A stretch of 64,000 bases of DNA from Stagnihabitans tardus (GCF_009925085.1 NZ_JAABNR010000006.1:173356-237355); one strand, 5' to 3'; positions 51,741 to 61,186 are shown, counted from the stretch's first letter. Notes: generated by a model from the letters alone, not told the origin. Numbers and translations are program-made.

Positions 51741-52475
51741 TCAGACCTGGCCCAGCCGCATTTCCCCGGCCTCGATGGCGAAGGGGAGGCGGTTTTCGCG
51801 GGGTGGCAGGGGGCAGATGGCGAAATCGGTGAAGGCGCAGGGCGGGTTATGGGCGCGGTTGAAGTCGAGCGTGATGCGGGCGCCCTCGGGCTCGGCGATC
51901 AGGAAACGGCTGGCCGCATAGGTCGTCCGCCCCGAGGTCGCGTCGCGGATCACGAACATCGGCTTTCCCGCCTTCCAATGGGTGGCGAGAAGCGTGACCT
52001 CCTGGCCCCCATGGGTGAAGCGCGCCGCATGGGTCAGGGTCACCTCGGTCAGCCCACCGCCCTTTTGCTCCACCGCCTGGGGGCGCGGCGGCAGGGCCAG
52101 CCACTCGGCCTCGATAACCCAAGCCGGATCATGGGGATAGGAGGTGATCTTCACATCGCGCTTGAGGTCGAGATCCCGCACCCGCAGCGCCGGGATGCCA
52201 TCCACCGTGTGAAGCTCCAGCAGCAGATTTCCCTTCCGCAACATCGGGTTGCCGCCCGAAGCTGCGAAAGGGACGCCATCGAGGCGCGCGCTGGTGGCAT
52301 CAGCCTCGATCACGCCCAGGAGCTCGGGCCCGACCGAAAGGACCAGGTCGCAATCCGCCCCCCGCCCGACCCTTTGCGGACCCGGCGGGATCTCGACCCT
52401 GTCGGTCAGGTTCAGCCAGCCATCCTCGGCTGCAAGCGCCGCCATGCGCTCGGCCTGCCAGTCTTCATGCGTCAT
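51741..52475 (-). CDS. DUF1684-family protein
   Basis: The start at 52475 overlaps the phosphatase gene by 4 bp and gives MTHEDWQAERMAALAAEDGW. The 244-residue product ends with the family hallmark LDFNRAHNPPCAFTDFAICP, then PPRENRLPFAIEAGE. An N-terminal part with VGRGADCDLVLSVGPEL resembles the FHA-like half of DUF1684 proteins. Function unknown. Translational coupling with the phosphatase suggests a linked role. Confidence 0.9.
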   Translation of the reverse strand: MTHEDWQAERMAALAAEDGWLNLTDRVEIPPGPQRVGRGADCDLVLSVGPELLGVIEADATSARLDGVPFAASGGNPMLRKGNLLLELHTVDGIPALRVRDLDLKRDVKITSYPHDPAWVIEAEWLALPPRPQAVEQKGGGLTEVTLTHAARFTHGGQEVTLLATHWKAGKPMFVIRDATSGRTTYAASRFLIAEPEGARITLDFNRAHNPPCAFTDFAICPLPPRENRLPFAIEAGEMRLGQV

Positions 52476-53083
52476 CCAAGCACCCTTTCGCGCAGCTCGC
52501 CCAGGTCGACCGCCCAAAGATAGCGCGGGATATTGGCCCAGATCGGGTGATAGCCGAAGCCGCCCAGGGTCATCTCGTCGATGGCCTCCTGCCGCGACCA
52601 GCCCTGGTGCAACAGCCGGTAGAGGGCGCAGATCAGCCCGGTGCGGTCGGCGCCGTGGTGGCAATGGACCAGCACCGGCCCCGCCTCCATCCCCAGCCGC
52701 AGGGCCCGCAGCGCCGCCACGACCTTGACCCCATCGCGCTCGGCCACATGGCGGCTCTTCATCGGCACGCGCACGAGGTCGAGCCCCGTGCCCTCGGCCA
52801 GGGGCGCATCGCGCACCGTCTGGCGCAGGGAAATCACCCGCCAGATCCCAAGCTTCTCGGCCGCCGCGAAGCCCTGGGCGTCGGGCTGGGCCGCGCGGTA
52901 GAGGTTGGGCGCCACGTGGTGGAGGTTGGGCAGGCCCGGGATCTCGGGCAGGACCCGGGGCGCCCAAGTCTGGGGCCGCGCCTCCTGCCCCAGGCCCGGA
53001 CGCGGCAGGAAGGAGGCGGGGACCGCCGCCATCAAGGCGCGACGGGTCAGGGCGAAGGGAAGGGCAAGGCTGCGGGCGGTCAT
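52472..53083 (-). CDS. exported dual-specificity/tyrosine phosphatase-like protein
   Basis: The start at 53083 follows AAAGGA. The 203-residue product has an N-terminal export signal containing a twin arginine (LTRRALMAAVPASFLP). A phosphatase domain follows with the active-site P-loop LVHCHHGADRTG (HCx5R) and an upstream acid in the MKSRHV region. Such enzymes remove phosphate from tyrosine, inositol or lipids in the periplasm. It precedes DUF1684 with a 4-bp overlap. Confidence 0.85.
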   Translation of the reverse strand: MTARSLALPFALTRRALMAAVPASFLPRPGLGQEARPQTWAPRVLPEIPGLPNLHHVAPNLYRAAQPDAQGFAAAEKLGIWRVISLRQTVRDAPLAEGTGLDLVRVPMKSRHVAERDGVKVVAALRALRLGMEAGPVLVHCHHGADRTGLICALYRLLHQGWSRQEAIDEMTLGGFGYHPIWANIPRYLWAVDLGELRERVLG

Positions 53084-53156
53084 CGGAAGTTCCTTTGCGC
53101 CAGAATGCCGCAGTTGCAGCATTTTGACAACCAGTCCGGCCCCGGGGGCACCGGGA

Positions 53157-53215
53157 CTTGAATTTTCGCGGAAAACTCGGGCCCAGTCTTGAATTTTCGC
53201 AGAAAATTCGGGCCC
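53157..53215. repeat. two tandem 28-bp hairpin repeats after murI
   Basis: CTTGAATTTTCGCGGAAAAC (53157 on) and CTTGAATTTTCGCAGAAAAT (53188 on), each continuing TCGGGCCC, period 31 bp. Each forms an 8-bp hairpin (GAATTTTC-GCA-GAAAATTC; the other has one G-U pair). The second copy touches the murI stop codon. Confidence 0.85.
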
Positions 53216-54028
53216 TCAGGCCGCCTCGAAAGTGATCTTGCGGCGCAGGAATTGCGTGGCCTTGGAGGAGACGTTCCCCGGCTCGCCCGTGGTCAGGAAT
53301 TTCGACACCTGGCCCGGACCCCGGAACTCCGGCCGGCGGATCAGGTAATCGGCCAGGCTCTCGGCCACAAGATTGGCCTGGCTATAGACCTTGACCTGCG
53401 GCCCCAGCGCCTCCTGGAAGGCGCGCTCCATCAGGGGATAATGCGTGCAGCCCAGGACCGCGGCCTCGGGATGGGGCATGCGGCGCTTCAAGGCCTCGAC
53501 ATGGGAGCGGACCAGCGCCTCGGCCAGGATCTCGTCGCCCTGCTCGATCGCATCGACGACACCGGCGCAGGGCTGGGCCTCGACATCGACGCCAATGGCG
53601 CGGAAGGCCAATTCGCGCTGGAAGGCGCGGGAGGCCACGGTGGCGGGCGTGGCAAAGAGCGCCACATGTTTCACCGCGACCTCGCGCGGGGGGGAATTGT
53701 CGCCCCATTGCCGCTCGGTCAGGGCCTCGATCAGGGGGACGAAGACGCCCAAGACGCGCTTACCCGGCGGAATCCAGGTGTCCTGCATGCGCTTCAAGGC
53801 GGCGGCAGAGGCGGTGTTGCAAGCGAGGATCACCAGGTCGCAGCCCTCGGCCCAAAGGCATTCGGTCGCGGCACAGGTCAGGTCGAAGATGTCATCGGCC
53901 GTCCTTACACCGTAAGGCGCGTGCGCATTGTCGCCGAAATAGACGAAGGGCACATCGGGCAAGCGCCGCTGCACGGCGTCCAGAACCGTCAGCCCCCCGA
54001 GACCGGAATCGAATATGCCTACTGCCAT
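53216..54028 (-). CDS. murI: glutamate racemase
   Basis: The 270-residue product makes D-glutamate for peptidoglycan. It has [20 protein letters not shown] at the start, the first catalytic cysteine in [14 protein letters not shown] and the second in [27 protein letters not shown] is also typical. Divergent from the LysR gene. Confidence 0.96.
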   Translation of the reverse strand: MAVGIFDSGLGGLTVLDAVQRRLPDVPFVYFGDNAHAPYGVRTADDIFDLTCAATECLWAEGCDLVILACNTASAAALKRMQDTWIPPGKRVLGVFVPLIEALTERQWGDNSPPREVAVKHVALFATPATVASRAFQRELAFRAIGVDVEAQPCAGVVDAIEQGDEILAEALVRSHVEALKRRMPHPEAAVLGCTHYPLMERAFQEALGPQVKVYSQANLVAESLADYLIRRPEFRGPGQVSKFLTTGEPGNVSSKATQFLRRKITFEAA

Positions 54029-54189
54029 GGCCCTGCCCTTTCGTTTTGCGCCACCTTAAACAACCCGGGCGCGAAGCGAAAGGCGGCTGTCGCGGACGTG
54101 ATTTGCCTTTTCGCCGCATCGGTTTCATGTTTGCGCGCTTTACACGAGCCCCCGCGATGGGCCAGATAAGACCAACACGGGAGGCCACC

Positions 54190-55086
54190 ATGATGGACTG
54201 GGACAAGCTGCGCATATTTCATGCGGTGGCTGACAAGGGCAGCCTGACCCATGCGGGCGAGGTCCTGCACCTGTCGCAATCCGCCGTCTCGCGCCAGATC
54301 CGCGCCCTGGAGGAGAGCCTCTCGGTGACGCTCTTCCACCGCCACGCGCGGGGCCTGATCCTGACCGAACAGGGGGAGCTTCTCTTCGACGCGACGAGCC
54401 AGATGGTGCGGCGGCTGGAGGCGGCTGCGGCGCGGATCCGCGACAGCGAGGACGAGGTCTTTGGCGAGCTGCGGGTGACCACCGCCACGGGTTTCGGCAC
54501 GCTCTGGCTGGCCCCGCGTCTCGCCAATCTCTACAAGAAATACCCCGCGCTGAAGATCGACCTGATGCTGGAAGAGCGCGTCCTCGACCTGCCGATGCGC
54601 GAGGCCGATGTGGCGATCCGCATGAAGGAGCCGACCCAGGCCGACCTGATCCGCAAAAGGCTGATGAACATCCGGATGAGGCTCTTCGCGACGCCGAAAT
54701 ACCTGGAAGAGCACGGCACCCCCGCCTCGATGGATGACATGGCCAACCACAGGCTGATCTGCCAGAACGCGGGCACGGCCCAGGTGGCGGCGGGCGCCTT
54801 GATGGTGGCAGAGCTCATGAGCCACGACATCCCCTCGACCCTGACGGTGAACAATTATTTCGGCGTGCTGCAGGCGGTCTTGAACCACCTCGGCATCGGC
54901 GTCCTGCCCGATTACGTCGCCGCCGACAGCCCCCATCTGGTCCGCGTCCTGCCGGATTTCGAAAGCAACGACGTACCGGTCTTCCTCGCCTATCCCGAGG
55001 AACTCCGCCATTCCAAGCGCGTCGCGGCCTTCCGCGATTTCGTCATGGAAGAGATCGCAAGCTATCGTGCCAAGATGGCGGATTGA
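54190..55086 (+). CDS. LysR-family transcriptional regulator
   Basis: The start at 54190 follows GGGAGG and gives MMDWDKLRIFHAVADKGSLT. The 298-residue product has the LysR winged HTH (AGEVLHLSQSAVSRQIRALE) and a periplasmic-binding-like effector domain (ATGFGTLWLAPRLANLYKKY, VLQAVLNHLGIGVLPDYVA). It is divergent from murI, and LysR proteins often control the divergent gene, but no T-N11-A site is evident. Target and effector unknown. Confidence 0.92.
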   Translation: MMDWDKLRIFHAVADKGSLTHAGEVLHLSQSAVSRQIRALEESLSVTLFHRHARGLILTEQGELLFDATSQMVRRLEAAAARIRDSEDEVFGELRVTTATGFGTLWLAPRLANLYKKYPALKIDLMLEERVLDLPMREADVAIRMKEPTQADLIRKRLMNIRMRLFATPKYLEEHGTPASMDDMANHRLICQNAGTAQVAAGALMVAELMSHDIPSTLTVNNYFGVLQAVLNHLGIGVLPDYVAADSPHLVRVLPDFESNDVPVFLAYPEELRHSKRVAAFRDFVMEEIASYRAKMAD

Positions 55087-55108
55087 GCCGCAGGGGTTGC
55101 GGTCGCAA

Positions 55109-55209
55109 GGGAGTGTTTGGGCCAAGTTGAAAGAGGGGCGTCCGAGAGGGCGCCCTTGTGCTTGCGGAAGGCGGGGCCTCCGGCGGGGATATTTGGGCCA
55201 AATTGAAAG
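55109..55209 (+). repeat. two tail copies of the intergenic repeat (R10, R11)
   Basis: GGGAGTGTTTGGGCCAAGTT, GAAAGAGGGG at 55109-55138 and GCGGGGATATTTGGGCCAAA, TTGAAAG ending at 55209, the second with a short GC hairpin in front. Located after the LysR stop codon. Confidence 0.75.
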
Positions 55210-55238
55210 CCGAAGCCGCAGGAATTGCGACTTCTTGT

Positions 55239-55304
55239 CTTTCACATTGGCACAAATATCCCGGGGGGAGAGGCCAGGGGCCTCGGGGGGCAGCGCCCCC
55301 CTGC
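55239..55304 (-). repeat. intergenic repeat R12 (minus orientation)
   Basis: In minus orientation: GGGGGGCGCTGCCCCCC-type hairpin, CCCGGGATATTTGTGCCAAT and GTGAAAG. It faces R11 across 30 bp, echoing the R3/R4 arrangement. Confidence 0.75.
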
Positions 55305-55349
55305 CCGGCCAGCCGCAAGACGAACCGCAAGGACATGGGCGCTTGGTCT

Positions 55350-55379
55350 CCGCCGCGTAGCCCGGGGTATACCCCGGGG
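55350..55379. repeat. 30-bp repeat with GTATAC palindrome, copy 2
   Basis: Identical to 47474-47503. It touches the purN stop codon, as copy 1 nearly touches the holin stop codon, suggesting a role at transcript 3' ends. Confidence 0.9.
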
Positions 55380-55970
55380 TTAGCCCAGGTCCAGCCGCCC
55401 GCGTTCTCCTTGCGCAAAGCGGCGCAGAACGGCGGGGTAGAGGCGGTGTTCCTGCACCAGGATGCGAGCGGCCAGCGTCGCCTCGGTGTCGCCTGCCAGC
55501 ACCGGCACCCGCGCCTGGCCGAGGATCGGCCCCGCGTCGAGATCGGCCGTCACCTCATGGACGGTGCAGCCCGCCTCGGTGTCACCCGCCTCCAAAGCCC
55601 GGGCATGGGTGTGGAGCCCTGGGTATTTCGGCAGAAGCGAAGGGTGGATGTTCAGCATCCTCCCCTCGTAGGCGCGGATGAAATCGGGGGTCAGGATGCG
55701 CATGAAGCCCGCGAGCAGGATCAGGTCGGGCGCCGTCGCATCGATCTGCGCGCGCAGGGCCGTCTCGAAGCCCGCGCGGTCGCGGCCAAAGGGCCTGTGA
55801 TCGACCACCGCCGAGGCGATGCCCTGCGCCTTTGCCCAGGCGATACCGCCTGCCGCCGGATCATTGCTGGCCACCAGGCAGGGGCGGCAGGGGTGATCCC
55901 CCCCCATATCCGCCACCAGGGCCTTCATGTTCGACCCACCCCCCGAGATCAGGATGGCGGCGCGCTTCAC
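55380..55970 (-). CDS. purN: phosphoribosylglycinamide formyltransferase
   Basis: The start is GTG at 55970, overlapping the purM stop in GTGA; no ATG is available in frame. The 196-residue product opens [20 protein letters not shown] and has the catalytic region [36 protein letters not shown] and ADLDAGPIL. It transfers formyl from 10-formyl-tetrahydrofolate to GAR in purine synthesis. Confidence 0.96.
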   Translation of the reverse strand: MKRAAILISGGGSNMKALVADMGGDHPCRPCLVASNDPAAGGIAWAKAQGIASAVVDHRPFGRDRAGFETALRAQIDATAPDLILLAGFMRILTPDFIRAYEGRMLNIHPSLLPKYPGLHTHARALEAGDTEAGCTVHEVTADLDAGPILGQARVPVLAGDTEATLAARILVQEHRLYPAVLRRFAQGERGRLDLG

Positions 55971-57010
55971 AACAGCTTGCCCGAGTAGACCACGCCCTCG
56001 CCCTCGACGATCGTGCCCAGCGTGCAGACCGTCTCGCCCATCTCGCGCAGAAGCGCTGCGGTGGCCTCGGCCTGGTCGGGGGAGACGACGACCATCATGC
56101 CGATGCCGCAGTTGAAGGTCTTGAGAAGCTCGGCTTCCGTCATGTTGGCCGTGGTGGCCAGCCAGCGGAAGACCGGCGGCAGGGTCCAGGCCGACAGGTC
56201 GATGGCGCAGCCCAGGCCCTCGGGGCAAAGCCGCGGCGGGTTCTCGGTGATGCCGCCGCCGGTGATATGGGCCAGGCCATGGACGCCACCGGCGCGGATC
56301 GCCGCCAGGGCTTGGCGGACGTAAAGCCGCGTCGGGGTCAGGAGCGCCTGGCCGATGGACCCTTCCGAGAAGGGCGAGGCGTCGTGCCAGCCGAGGCCCG
56401 CCAGCTCCACCACCTTGCGCACGAAGCTGTAGCCGTTGGAATGCACCCCGTCCGAGGCGAGGCCCAGGATCACGTCCCCCGCCTGGACCCCGGCAGGCAG
56501 TTCCGTGCCGCGCTCCATGGCGCCGACCGCGAAACCGGCCAGGTCGAAGTCGCCGCCGTGATACATGCCGGGCATCTCGGCCGTCTCACCACCGACCAGC
56601 GCGCAGCCCGAAAGCTCGCAGCCCTTGGCGATGCCGTTGATGATGCGGGTGGCGTCTTCCACCACCAGCTTGCCGGTGGCGAAATAGTCGAGGAACAGCA
56701 AGGGCTCCGCCCCCTGGCAGACCAGGTCGTTGACGCACATGGCCACAAGGTCGATGCCGATCGTGTCGTAAAGCCCGGTGTCGATGGCGATGCGCAGCTT
56801 CGTGCCCACACCATCGGTCGCGGCCACCAGGATCGGGTCGTTGTAGCCCGCGGCCTTGAGGTCAAACAGCGCGCCAAAGCCGCCAAGCCCCCCCATGGTG
56901 CCCGAGCGGTTGGTCCGCTTGGCGGCAGGCTTGATCCGCTCGACCAACGCGTTGCCCGCGTCGATATCGACGCCCGCTTCGGCATAGGTCAACCCATTAT
57001 GTCCGGCCAT
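55967..57010 (-). CDS. purM: phosphoribosylformylglycinamidine cyclo-ligase
   Basis: The start at 57010 lies 6 bp after AAGGGG; the ATG at 57016 touches that site and is less likely. The 347-residue product shows [60 protein letters not shown] and [18 protein letters not shown]. It closes the imidazole ring to AIR. Coupled to purN. Confidence 0.97.
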   Translation of the reverse strand: MAGHNGLTYAEAGVDIDAGNALVERIKPAAKRTNRSGTMGGLGGFGALFDLKAAGYNDPILVAATDGVGTKLRIAIDTGLYDTIGIDLVAMCVNDLVCQGAEPLLFLDYFATGKLVVEDATRIINGIAKGCELSGCALVGGETAEMPGMYHGGDFDLAGFAVGAMERGTELPAGVQAGDVILGLASDGVHSNGYSFVRKVVELAGLGWHDASPFSEGSIGQALLTPTRLYVRQALAAIRAGGVHGLAHITGGGITENPPRLCPEGLGCAIDLSAWTLPPVFRWLATTANMTEAELLKTFNCGIGMMVVVSPDQAEATAALLREMGETVCTLGTIVEGEGVVYSGKLL

Positions 57011-57193
57011 GATCATCCCCTTGTGCGCTTTGCCGCCCCCTTAGCGCAAAGGGGGTCGCACCGCAACCATGGGCCTTGGTCCAGAGCCTGGCGGGTGTCG
57101 GCCGCGCCGCAGGGTCTGCACCGCGTTCAGGACGCGACAGGACGATGCGGTGTCGCTGACGGGGACCGAAGCCCCCGGCACGAACCCTTGGCC

Positions 57194-58834
57194 CTATTGC
57201 CAGAGCACCGCATCCTGGAACTCCGTCTCGTTCAGGAAGATGCAGCTCTTGAAGACGATCCTGGCGTCGATGCCGTTGTCGGTGAAGTCGATCACCGTGT
57301 CCTTGCCATCCTCCGAAATCGTGGTCAGGGCCATGATCTCGGCAAAGCTGGCAAAGCCATAGGCGCTGATGTCGATGACGTCGCGGCCCCTCTCGAAATC
57401 GGAGATCTGGTCGGTGCCATCGTTCGGGTTGAAGATGAAACTGTCGCCCGCAGCCCCCCTGCCTCCGATCAGCGTGTCATTGCCAAGGCCCCCGGTGAGC
57501 ACGTCGCCCTCGCCGCCGCCGTTCAGGAGGTTGGCGCGCCAGTCGCCGGTCAGCTGATCGCGCGCCTCCGATCCCACGACGGCCTCGAAACCGGACAGGA
57601 CATCGCCCTGGGCCTGGCCGCCCTGCACGGCACCGGTGAAGAGGTTCACCACCACCCCCCGGGTCGCGCCCGCATAGGTCACCGTGTCAAAGCCCGTGCC
57701 GCCCTCCAGCGTGTCGGCGCCCGTGTCGCCGCGCAGCGTGTCATTGCCCGCCCCGCCGTCGATGCGGTCCGCCCCCGCCGCCCCGCGCAAGAGATTGGCC
57801 AGGCCGTCGCCCACCAGCACATCGCCATAGGCCGAACCGCGCAAGCCCTCGACCCCCGTCAGGCTGTCGCCCTCGGCATCGCCGCCAAAGGCCTCCGCCT
57901 CGGTCAGGTCGACCTCGACGCCCGCCGAGGAGCCCCGGTAGTCGACCATGTCGCGCCCGGTGCCGCCGATGATCGTGTCCGACCCGGCATCGCCCATGAA
58001 GCTGTCGTTGCCCTCATCGCCCACAAGCCGGTCATTGCCCGTTCCCCCCGCGATCACGTCATTGCCCGCCCCGCCCGAGACCGTATCGGCATCGGCGCCG
58101 CTGGAGATCGTGTCATTGCCCACGCCCCCGATGATGTGGTCGCGCCCGGCGCCGGTGGCCAGCCAGTCATCGCCCTGCTGCCCATCCAGAACCCCCGTCA
58201 CGACCCCCTGGGCCCCGTCAAAGCGATTGGCCCCGCCGCCCAGGAAGACCGACCCCAGGATCGTGCCCAGGTTGGTCACAGTGCCCCCCGGTGTCAGCAG
58301 GGCCGTAATCCCGCCCAGGGTCCCGGTGTTCAGGATGTCGAAATAGCACGAGACCAGCTGGACGGAGGTGCCACCGCCGAGGGTCACGATCTCGCCCGAG
58401 TTGACCAGGTGGAAACTGTCCGAACTGACGTTGATCGCGCTGAAGCCGCTGGCGCGGATCGAGCCGGAATTTGCGATCTCGACCGAGGTGCCGCTGGCCA
58501 GGACACCTTCGGCCGAAGCCTCGATCTGGCCGCTGTTGGACAAGGAGAAGCTGCCCGCCGCCACCGAGATCGCGGGGCCCTTGGTATTGCCGAGATAGCC
58601 CCTCTCGCCCAGCAGGACACGGTTGGCATTGCCCGAGACGGCGACGGTCGGAATGCCAAAGGCTCCGCCATCGGAATAGAGCGTGCCCAGCACCGTCAGG
58701 CTGGCCTGGCCCGTCATGGTGACCGCCGCCGCGTTGGAGGCCCCAAGCGCGCCGGAGGGCAGGATCATGCCGGTCTCATTCGCGTTCAGCGTCTGGGGGG
58801 CCGATGAATTGCCCGAGAAAACAAAGTTTGTCAT
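57194..58834 (-). CDS. RTX calcium-binding secreted protein
   Basis: The start at 58834 (MTNFVFSGNSSAPQTLNANE) has GGGA upstream. The 546-residue product has an N-terminal part of repeated short beta-helix-like segments (VEIANSGSIRASGFSAINVS, HLVNSGEIVTLGGG). From about residue 215 it has RTX nonapeptides (GGVGNDTISSGADADTVSGG; GGTGNDRLVGDEGNDSF). The C-terminus ends in NETEFQDAVLWQ after an ISDFERGRDVIDIS block, as in type I secretion substrates. No Sec signal. Probably a released or surface protein; no transporter nearby. Confidence 0.87.
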   Translation of the reverse strand: MTNFVFSGNSSAPQTLNANETGMILPSGALGASNAAAVTMTGQASLTVLGTLYSDGGAFGIPTVAVSGNANRVLLGERGYLGNTKGPAISVAAGSFSLSNSGQIEASAEGVLASGTSVEIANSGSIRASGFSAINVSSDSFHLVNSGEIVTLGGGTSVQLVSCYFDILNTGTLGGITALLTPGGTVTNLGTILGSVFLGGGANRFDGAQGVVTGVLDGQQGDDWLATGAGRDHIIGGVGNDTISSGADADTVSGGAGNDVIAGGTGNDRLVGDEGNDSFMGDAGSDTIIGGTGRDMVDYRGSSAGVEVDLTEAEAFGGDAEGDSLTGVEGLRGSAYGDVLVGDGLANLLRGAAGADRIDGGAGNDTLRGDTGADTLEGGTGFDTVTYAGATRGVVVNLFTGAVQGGQAQGDVLSGFEAVVGSEARDQLTGDWRANLLNGGGEGDVLTGGLGNDTLIGGRGAAGDSFIFNPNDGTDQISDFERGRDVIDISAYGFASFAEIMALTTISEDGKDTVIDFTDNGIDARIVFKSCIFLNETEFQDAVLWQ

Positions 58835-59058
58835 GTCAATTCCCAAGTCGATGGGACAGGCCGCCCGTCCTGGCCCCCTGTCCAAGCCCATTTGCACGGA
58901 TCAGTCTGCCACAGCCCCTTTTTCGCACCAAATGCTTTTCGCCCGGGCTCTCCGCCGCCCCAGCGCGCCCTTGAGGCCCGCTTTCCGCTGCGGGCCAGCC
59001 AGGTGCACCCGGCCGCCTTGACCCGTCCGAGCCAAGCGGCTAGCCATGGCGCCACGGT

Positions 59059-59134
59059 GGGCCTGTAGCTCAATGGTTAGAGCCGGGCGCTCATAACGCC
59101 TTGGTTGGGGGTTCGAGTCCCTCCGGGCCTACCA
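59059..59134 (+). tRNA. tRNA-Ile (CAT anticodon, lysidine-modified type)
   Basis: The 76-base cloverleaf folds fully: acceptor GGGCCTG with CGGGCCT (G-U at the end pair), D arm GCTC-GAGC, anticodon arm GGGCG-CTCATAA-CGCCT, T arm around TTCGAGT, and an encoded CCA. The CAT anticodon is shared by methionine tRNAs. The variable loop TTGGT and the arm sequences resemble the minor isoleucine tRNA whose wobble C becomes lysidine. It sits at the left edge of a probable genomic island. Confidence 0.85.
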
Positions 59135-59335
59135 CTTCCATCTTCAGTGTTGATAAGGCATAAGTCTGCTCGATTCCGGGGGTTTTGCTTGCTCACCCCT
59201 CCAAGGGGAATCTGCGAGACCGGTCGATTTTCCTGGGGATATCTAGGCAATAATTTGAATTATAATGATTTTCTTGAGCCCTACGTAGCGCAGTTAGCAG
59301 GCACCAAGGCAAAATCCGGAGATTTTCTTGGTCGG

Positions 59336-61186
59336 TCAATTCCTGCGGCCAAACGCGGTCTCTGCCTCCGACGACAAGAAGATGCGGCCGTAATCTTGCC
59401 CCTGGGGAGAGAACGGCTGGACACGTGCGGCCTTCAACGCGGCCCGAACCTTTGGAATCGGCAGGCCCCGTTCCAGCGCCAGGATCGGAATCGTCACGAA
59501 GCGCTGGTGAAAGGCCTCGATGTCCTTGGCCGAGACATAAAGAAATCGCACGCCGCTGGTCGGATGGCGTGCCCAGGTCGCGGGCGTATGCCCTGCCTCA
59601 ATGAAAGCCCGGAAGCGTCCACCGTCCCTGATGCCGATGGATCTCCCGAACTCCGTCGCAGGCACCAGGTCTTCCGGCAGGGTCACTGTGTGCGGGACGT
59701 CCAGGGCATCGACATCCGTGGACAAGAGCCGGAGGCCTCGAAACCCCGCATCGCTCCCCTGCCCCAGCCGAACCTTGTCGGCCTGGGCGCCCACGACAAG
59801 ATCACGAACAGATTTGCCGGTCCTGATCCTGGCGGCGAGAAGGGTCTCCCAGCCGGGAGCGTCATCGGCGATGGTTTCAGCGCGGGATGTCAGCGAATCC
59901 AGGAGATCGCGGGCCTCGTCGAGGTTCCATTTCAGCCGGACGACATCCGACTTGGCCCGCGGCACAAGGAACCCCGCCTCCGACAGGGCCGCAATCTCGG
60001 TCTTTGTCGCGTTCAAAAGATCCTTCAGCGCATTGATGCTGGAAAGCTTTGGCACCTCCGCCAGAAGAGGAGCGAAGATCTGGGCGTCAAATATCTGACG
60101 GTTCGGAGGCCTGGTGTCCTCCGCCGGCAAAGCGCCCCGCTCCACCAAGAAGGGACGAAGCAGCGCTTCCGTCACCCCTGCCTCTTGGGCTGCCGTGTAA
60201 AGGGAGTGGATGCGACGCTCTGGGAGTGGCTCACCGAAGAAATCCTCGCAAGCAGCGATGGGAAAATTGCGCAGGATGCAATCGCGAAGAAGTCCACGAA
60301 AGGTTGCGAATGTCGGATCCGCGACGGTGTCGCGTCGAAGTTTGCCGTAGAGGGCGCCAAAGGCCGCCTTGGGCTCGGAGGATTTCCCCGGGCTTGTGGT
60401 CGCGAGACGATCCAAGGTCTCGGCGATGGCGTTCGTCCCATGGCAAACCACTTCGAAAGCCACGTCCTGCGCCGCTCGGGCCTGGGCGACATCGTGGGTA
60501 ACTTGCCGCCCTGCGCGGGCCAAGAGCGCCTCTCCGAGGAAGCGACAGAAAATCGATGTTGGGTAAAGTCCTTCGCTCTTGGTCCAGAACGGATCTTCTC
60601 CCGTCTGCAGGCGGCGATCCAGCCAGAGCTCAAACCCGGTTTCCTCCAACTTGCCGGGGTCAAGCTTTCCGCCGAGAAGATCGCCCTGGATCTCTTTGAA
60701 CCGGGTAGAGAAATCGTAGCGTTCGTATTCTGCGGTCCTGGACCAGAGCGGCACAAGACAACGGCCATGCTTTACACAGATGAAGCTCTCGCGAAATTGC
60801 CAGTGCCCTCGATAGGCCATTGCCTCAGCTAGATCACCCTCATGCGCCTCGGCGTCTTCTCGCAGACAGATTGGGCAACCGCGCAAGGTCGGACTTCGCA
60901 AGGCGCGCGAAACAAAGGTCTCGCCACGGAACGTCATCCGGACATCGCCGACAGGAACGCCGGTCCAGGACAACATTTCGTCGACGTCCACCGAAGCGAG
61001 ACCACCCCATGAAGCGACTGCCACTGCGGCAGCCCGGTCGCTATCAAAGATGCGCTTCAGAGGTGCCCCGAGATCCTGGGCAAACACCACGAGGGGCATC
61101 CGGCGCATCAAGGCGAAGCGAGACAGAAACGAGGGCAGCGTCTCGCGAGATTGGAGCCGGGGACGGAGCGGGAAATCTTGAGGCAA
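59336..61186 (-). CDS. TniQ-family transposition target-selection protein
   Basis: The 616-residue product opens FPLRPRLQSRETLPSFLSRF, the TniQ N-terminal pattern. It has a zinc-binding region (RGCPICLREDAEAHEGD, GHWQFRESFICVKHGRCLVP) and then a long helical C-terminus. TniQ/TnsD proteins bind attachment sites for Tn7-, Tn5053- and CRISPR-associated transposons, and some recognise tRNA genes. This gene reads toward the tRNA-Ile gene 201 bp away. The TTG start at 61186 has no Shine-Dalgarno and the frame is open further upstream, so the true N-terminus may have been altered. No transposase or ATPase partner gene is in the window. Confidence 0.85.
   Translation of the reverse strand: MPQDFPLRPRLQSRETLPSFLSRFALMRRMPLVVFAQDLGAPLKRIFDSDRAAAVAVASWGGLASVDVDEMLSWTGVPVGDVRMTFRGETFVSRALRSPTLRGCPICLREDAEAHEGDLAEAMAYRGHWQFRESFICVKHGRCLVPLWSRTAEYERYDFSTRFKEIQGDLLGGKLDPGKLEETGFELWLDRRLQTGEDPFWTKSEGLYPTSIFCRFLGEALLARAGRQVTHDVAQARAAQDVAFEVVCHGTNAIAETLDRLATTSPGKSSEPKAAFGALYGKLRRDTVADPTFATFRGLLRDCILRNFPIAACEDFFGEPLPERRIHSLYTAAQEAGVTEALLRPFLVERGALPAEDTRPPNRQIFDAQIFAPLLAEVPKLSSINALKDLLNATKTEIAALSEAGFLVPRAKSDVVRLKWNLDEARDLLDSLTSRAETIADDAPGWETLLAARIRTGKSVRDLVVGAQADKVRLGQGSDAGFRGLRLLSTDVDALDVPHTVTLPEDLVPATEFGRSIGIRDGGRFRAFIEAGHTPATWARHPTSGVRFLYVSAKDIEAFHQRFVTIPILALERGLPIPKVRAALKAARVQPFSPQGQDYGRIFLSSEAETAFGRRN

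Noticed and set aside
55832..58807. A 991-codon plus-strand frame over purM and the RTX gene
   Set aside because: Spans two well-supported minus-strand genes and shows only antisense composition.
59059..59134. Reading the CAT-anticodon tRNA as tRNA-Met
   Set aside because: Arms and variable loop match the minor isoleucine type better than elongator or initiator methionine tRNA; a tRNAscan isotype model would settle it.
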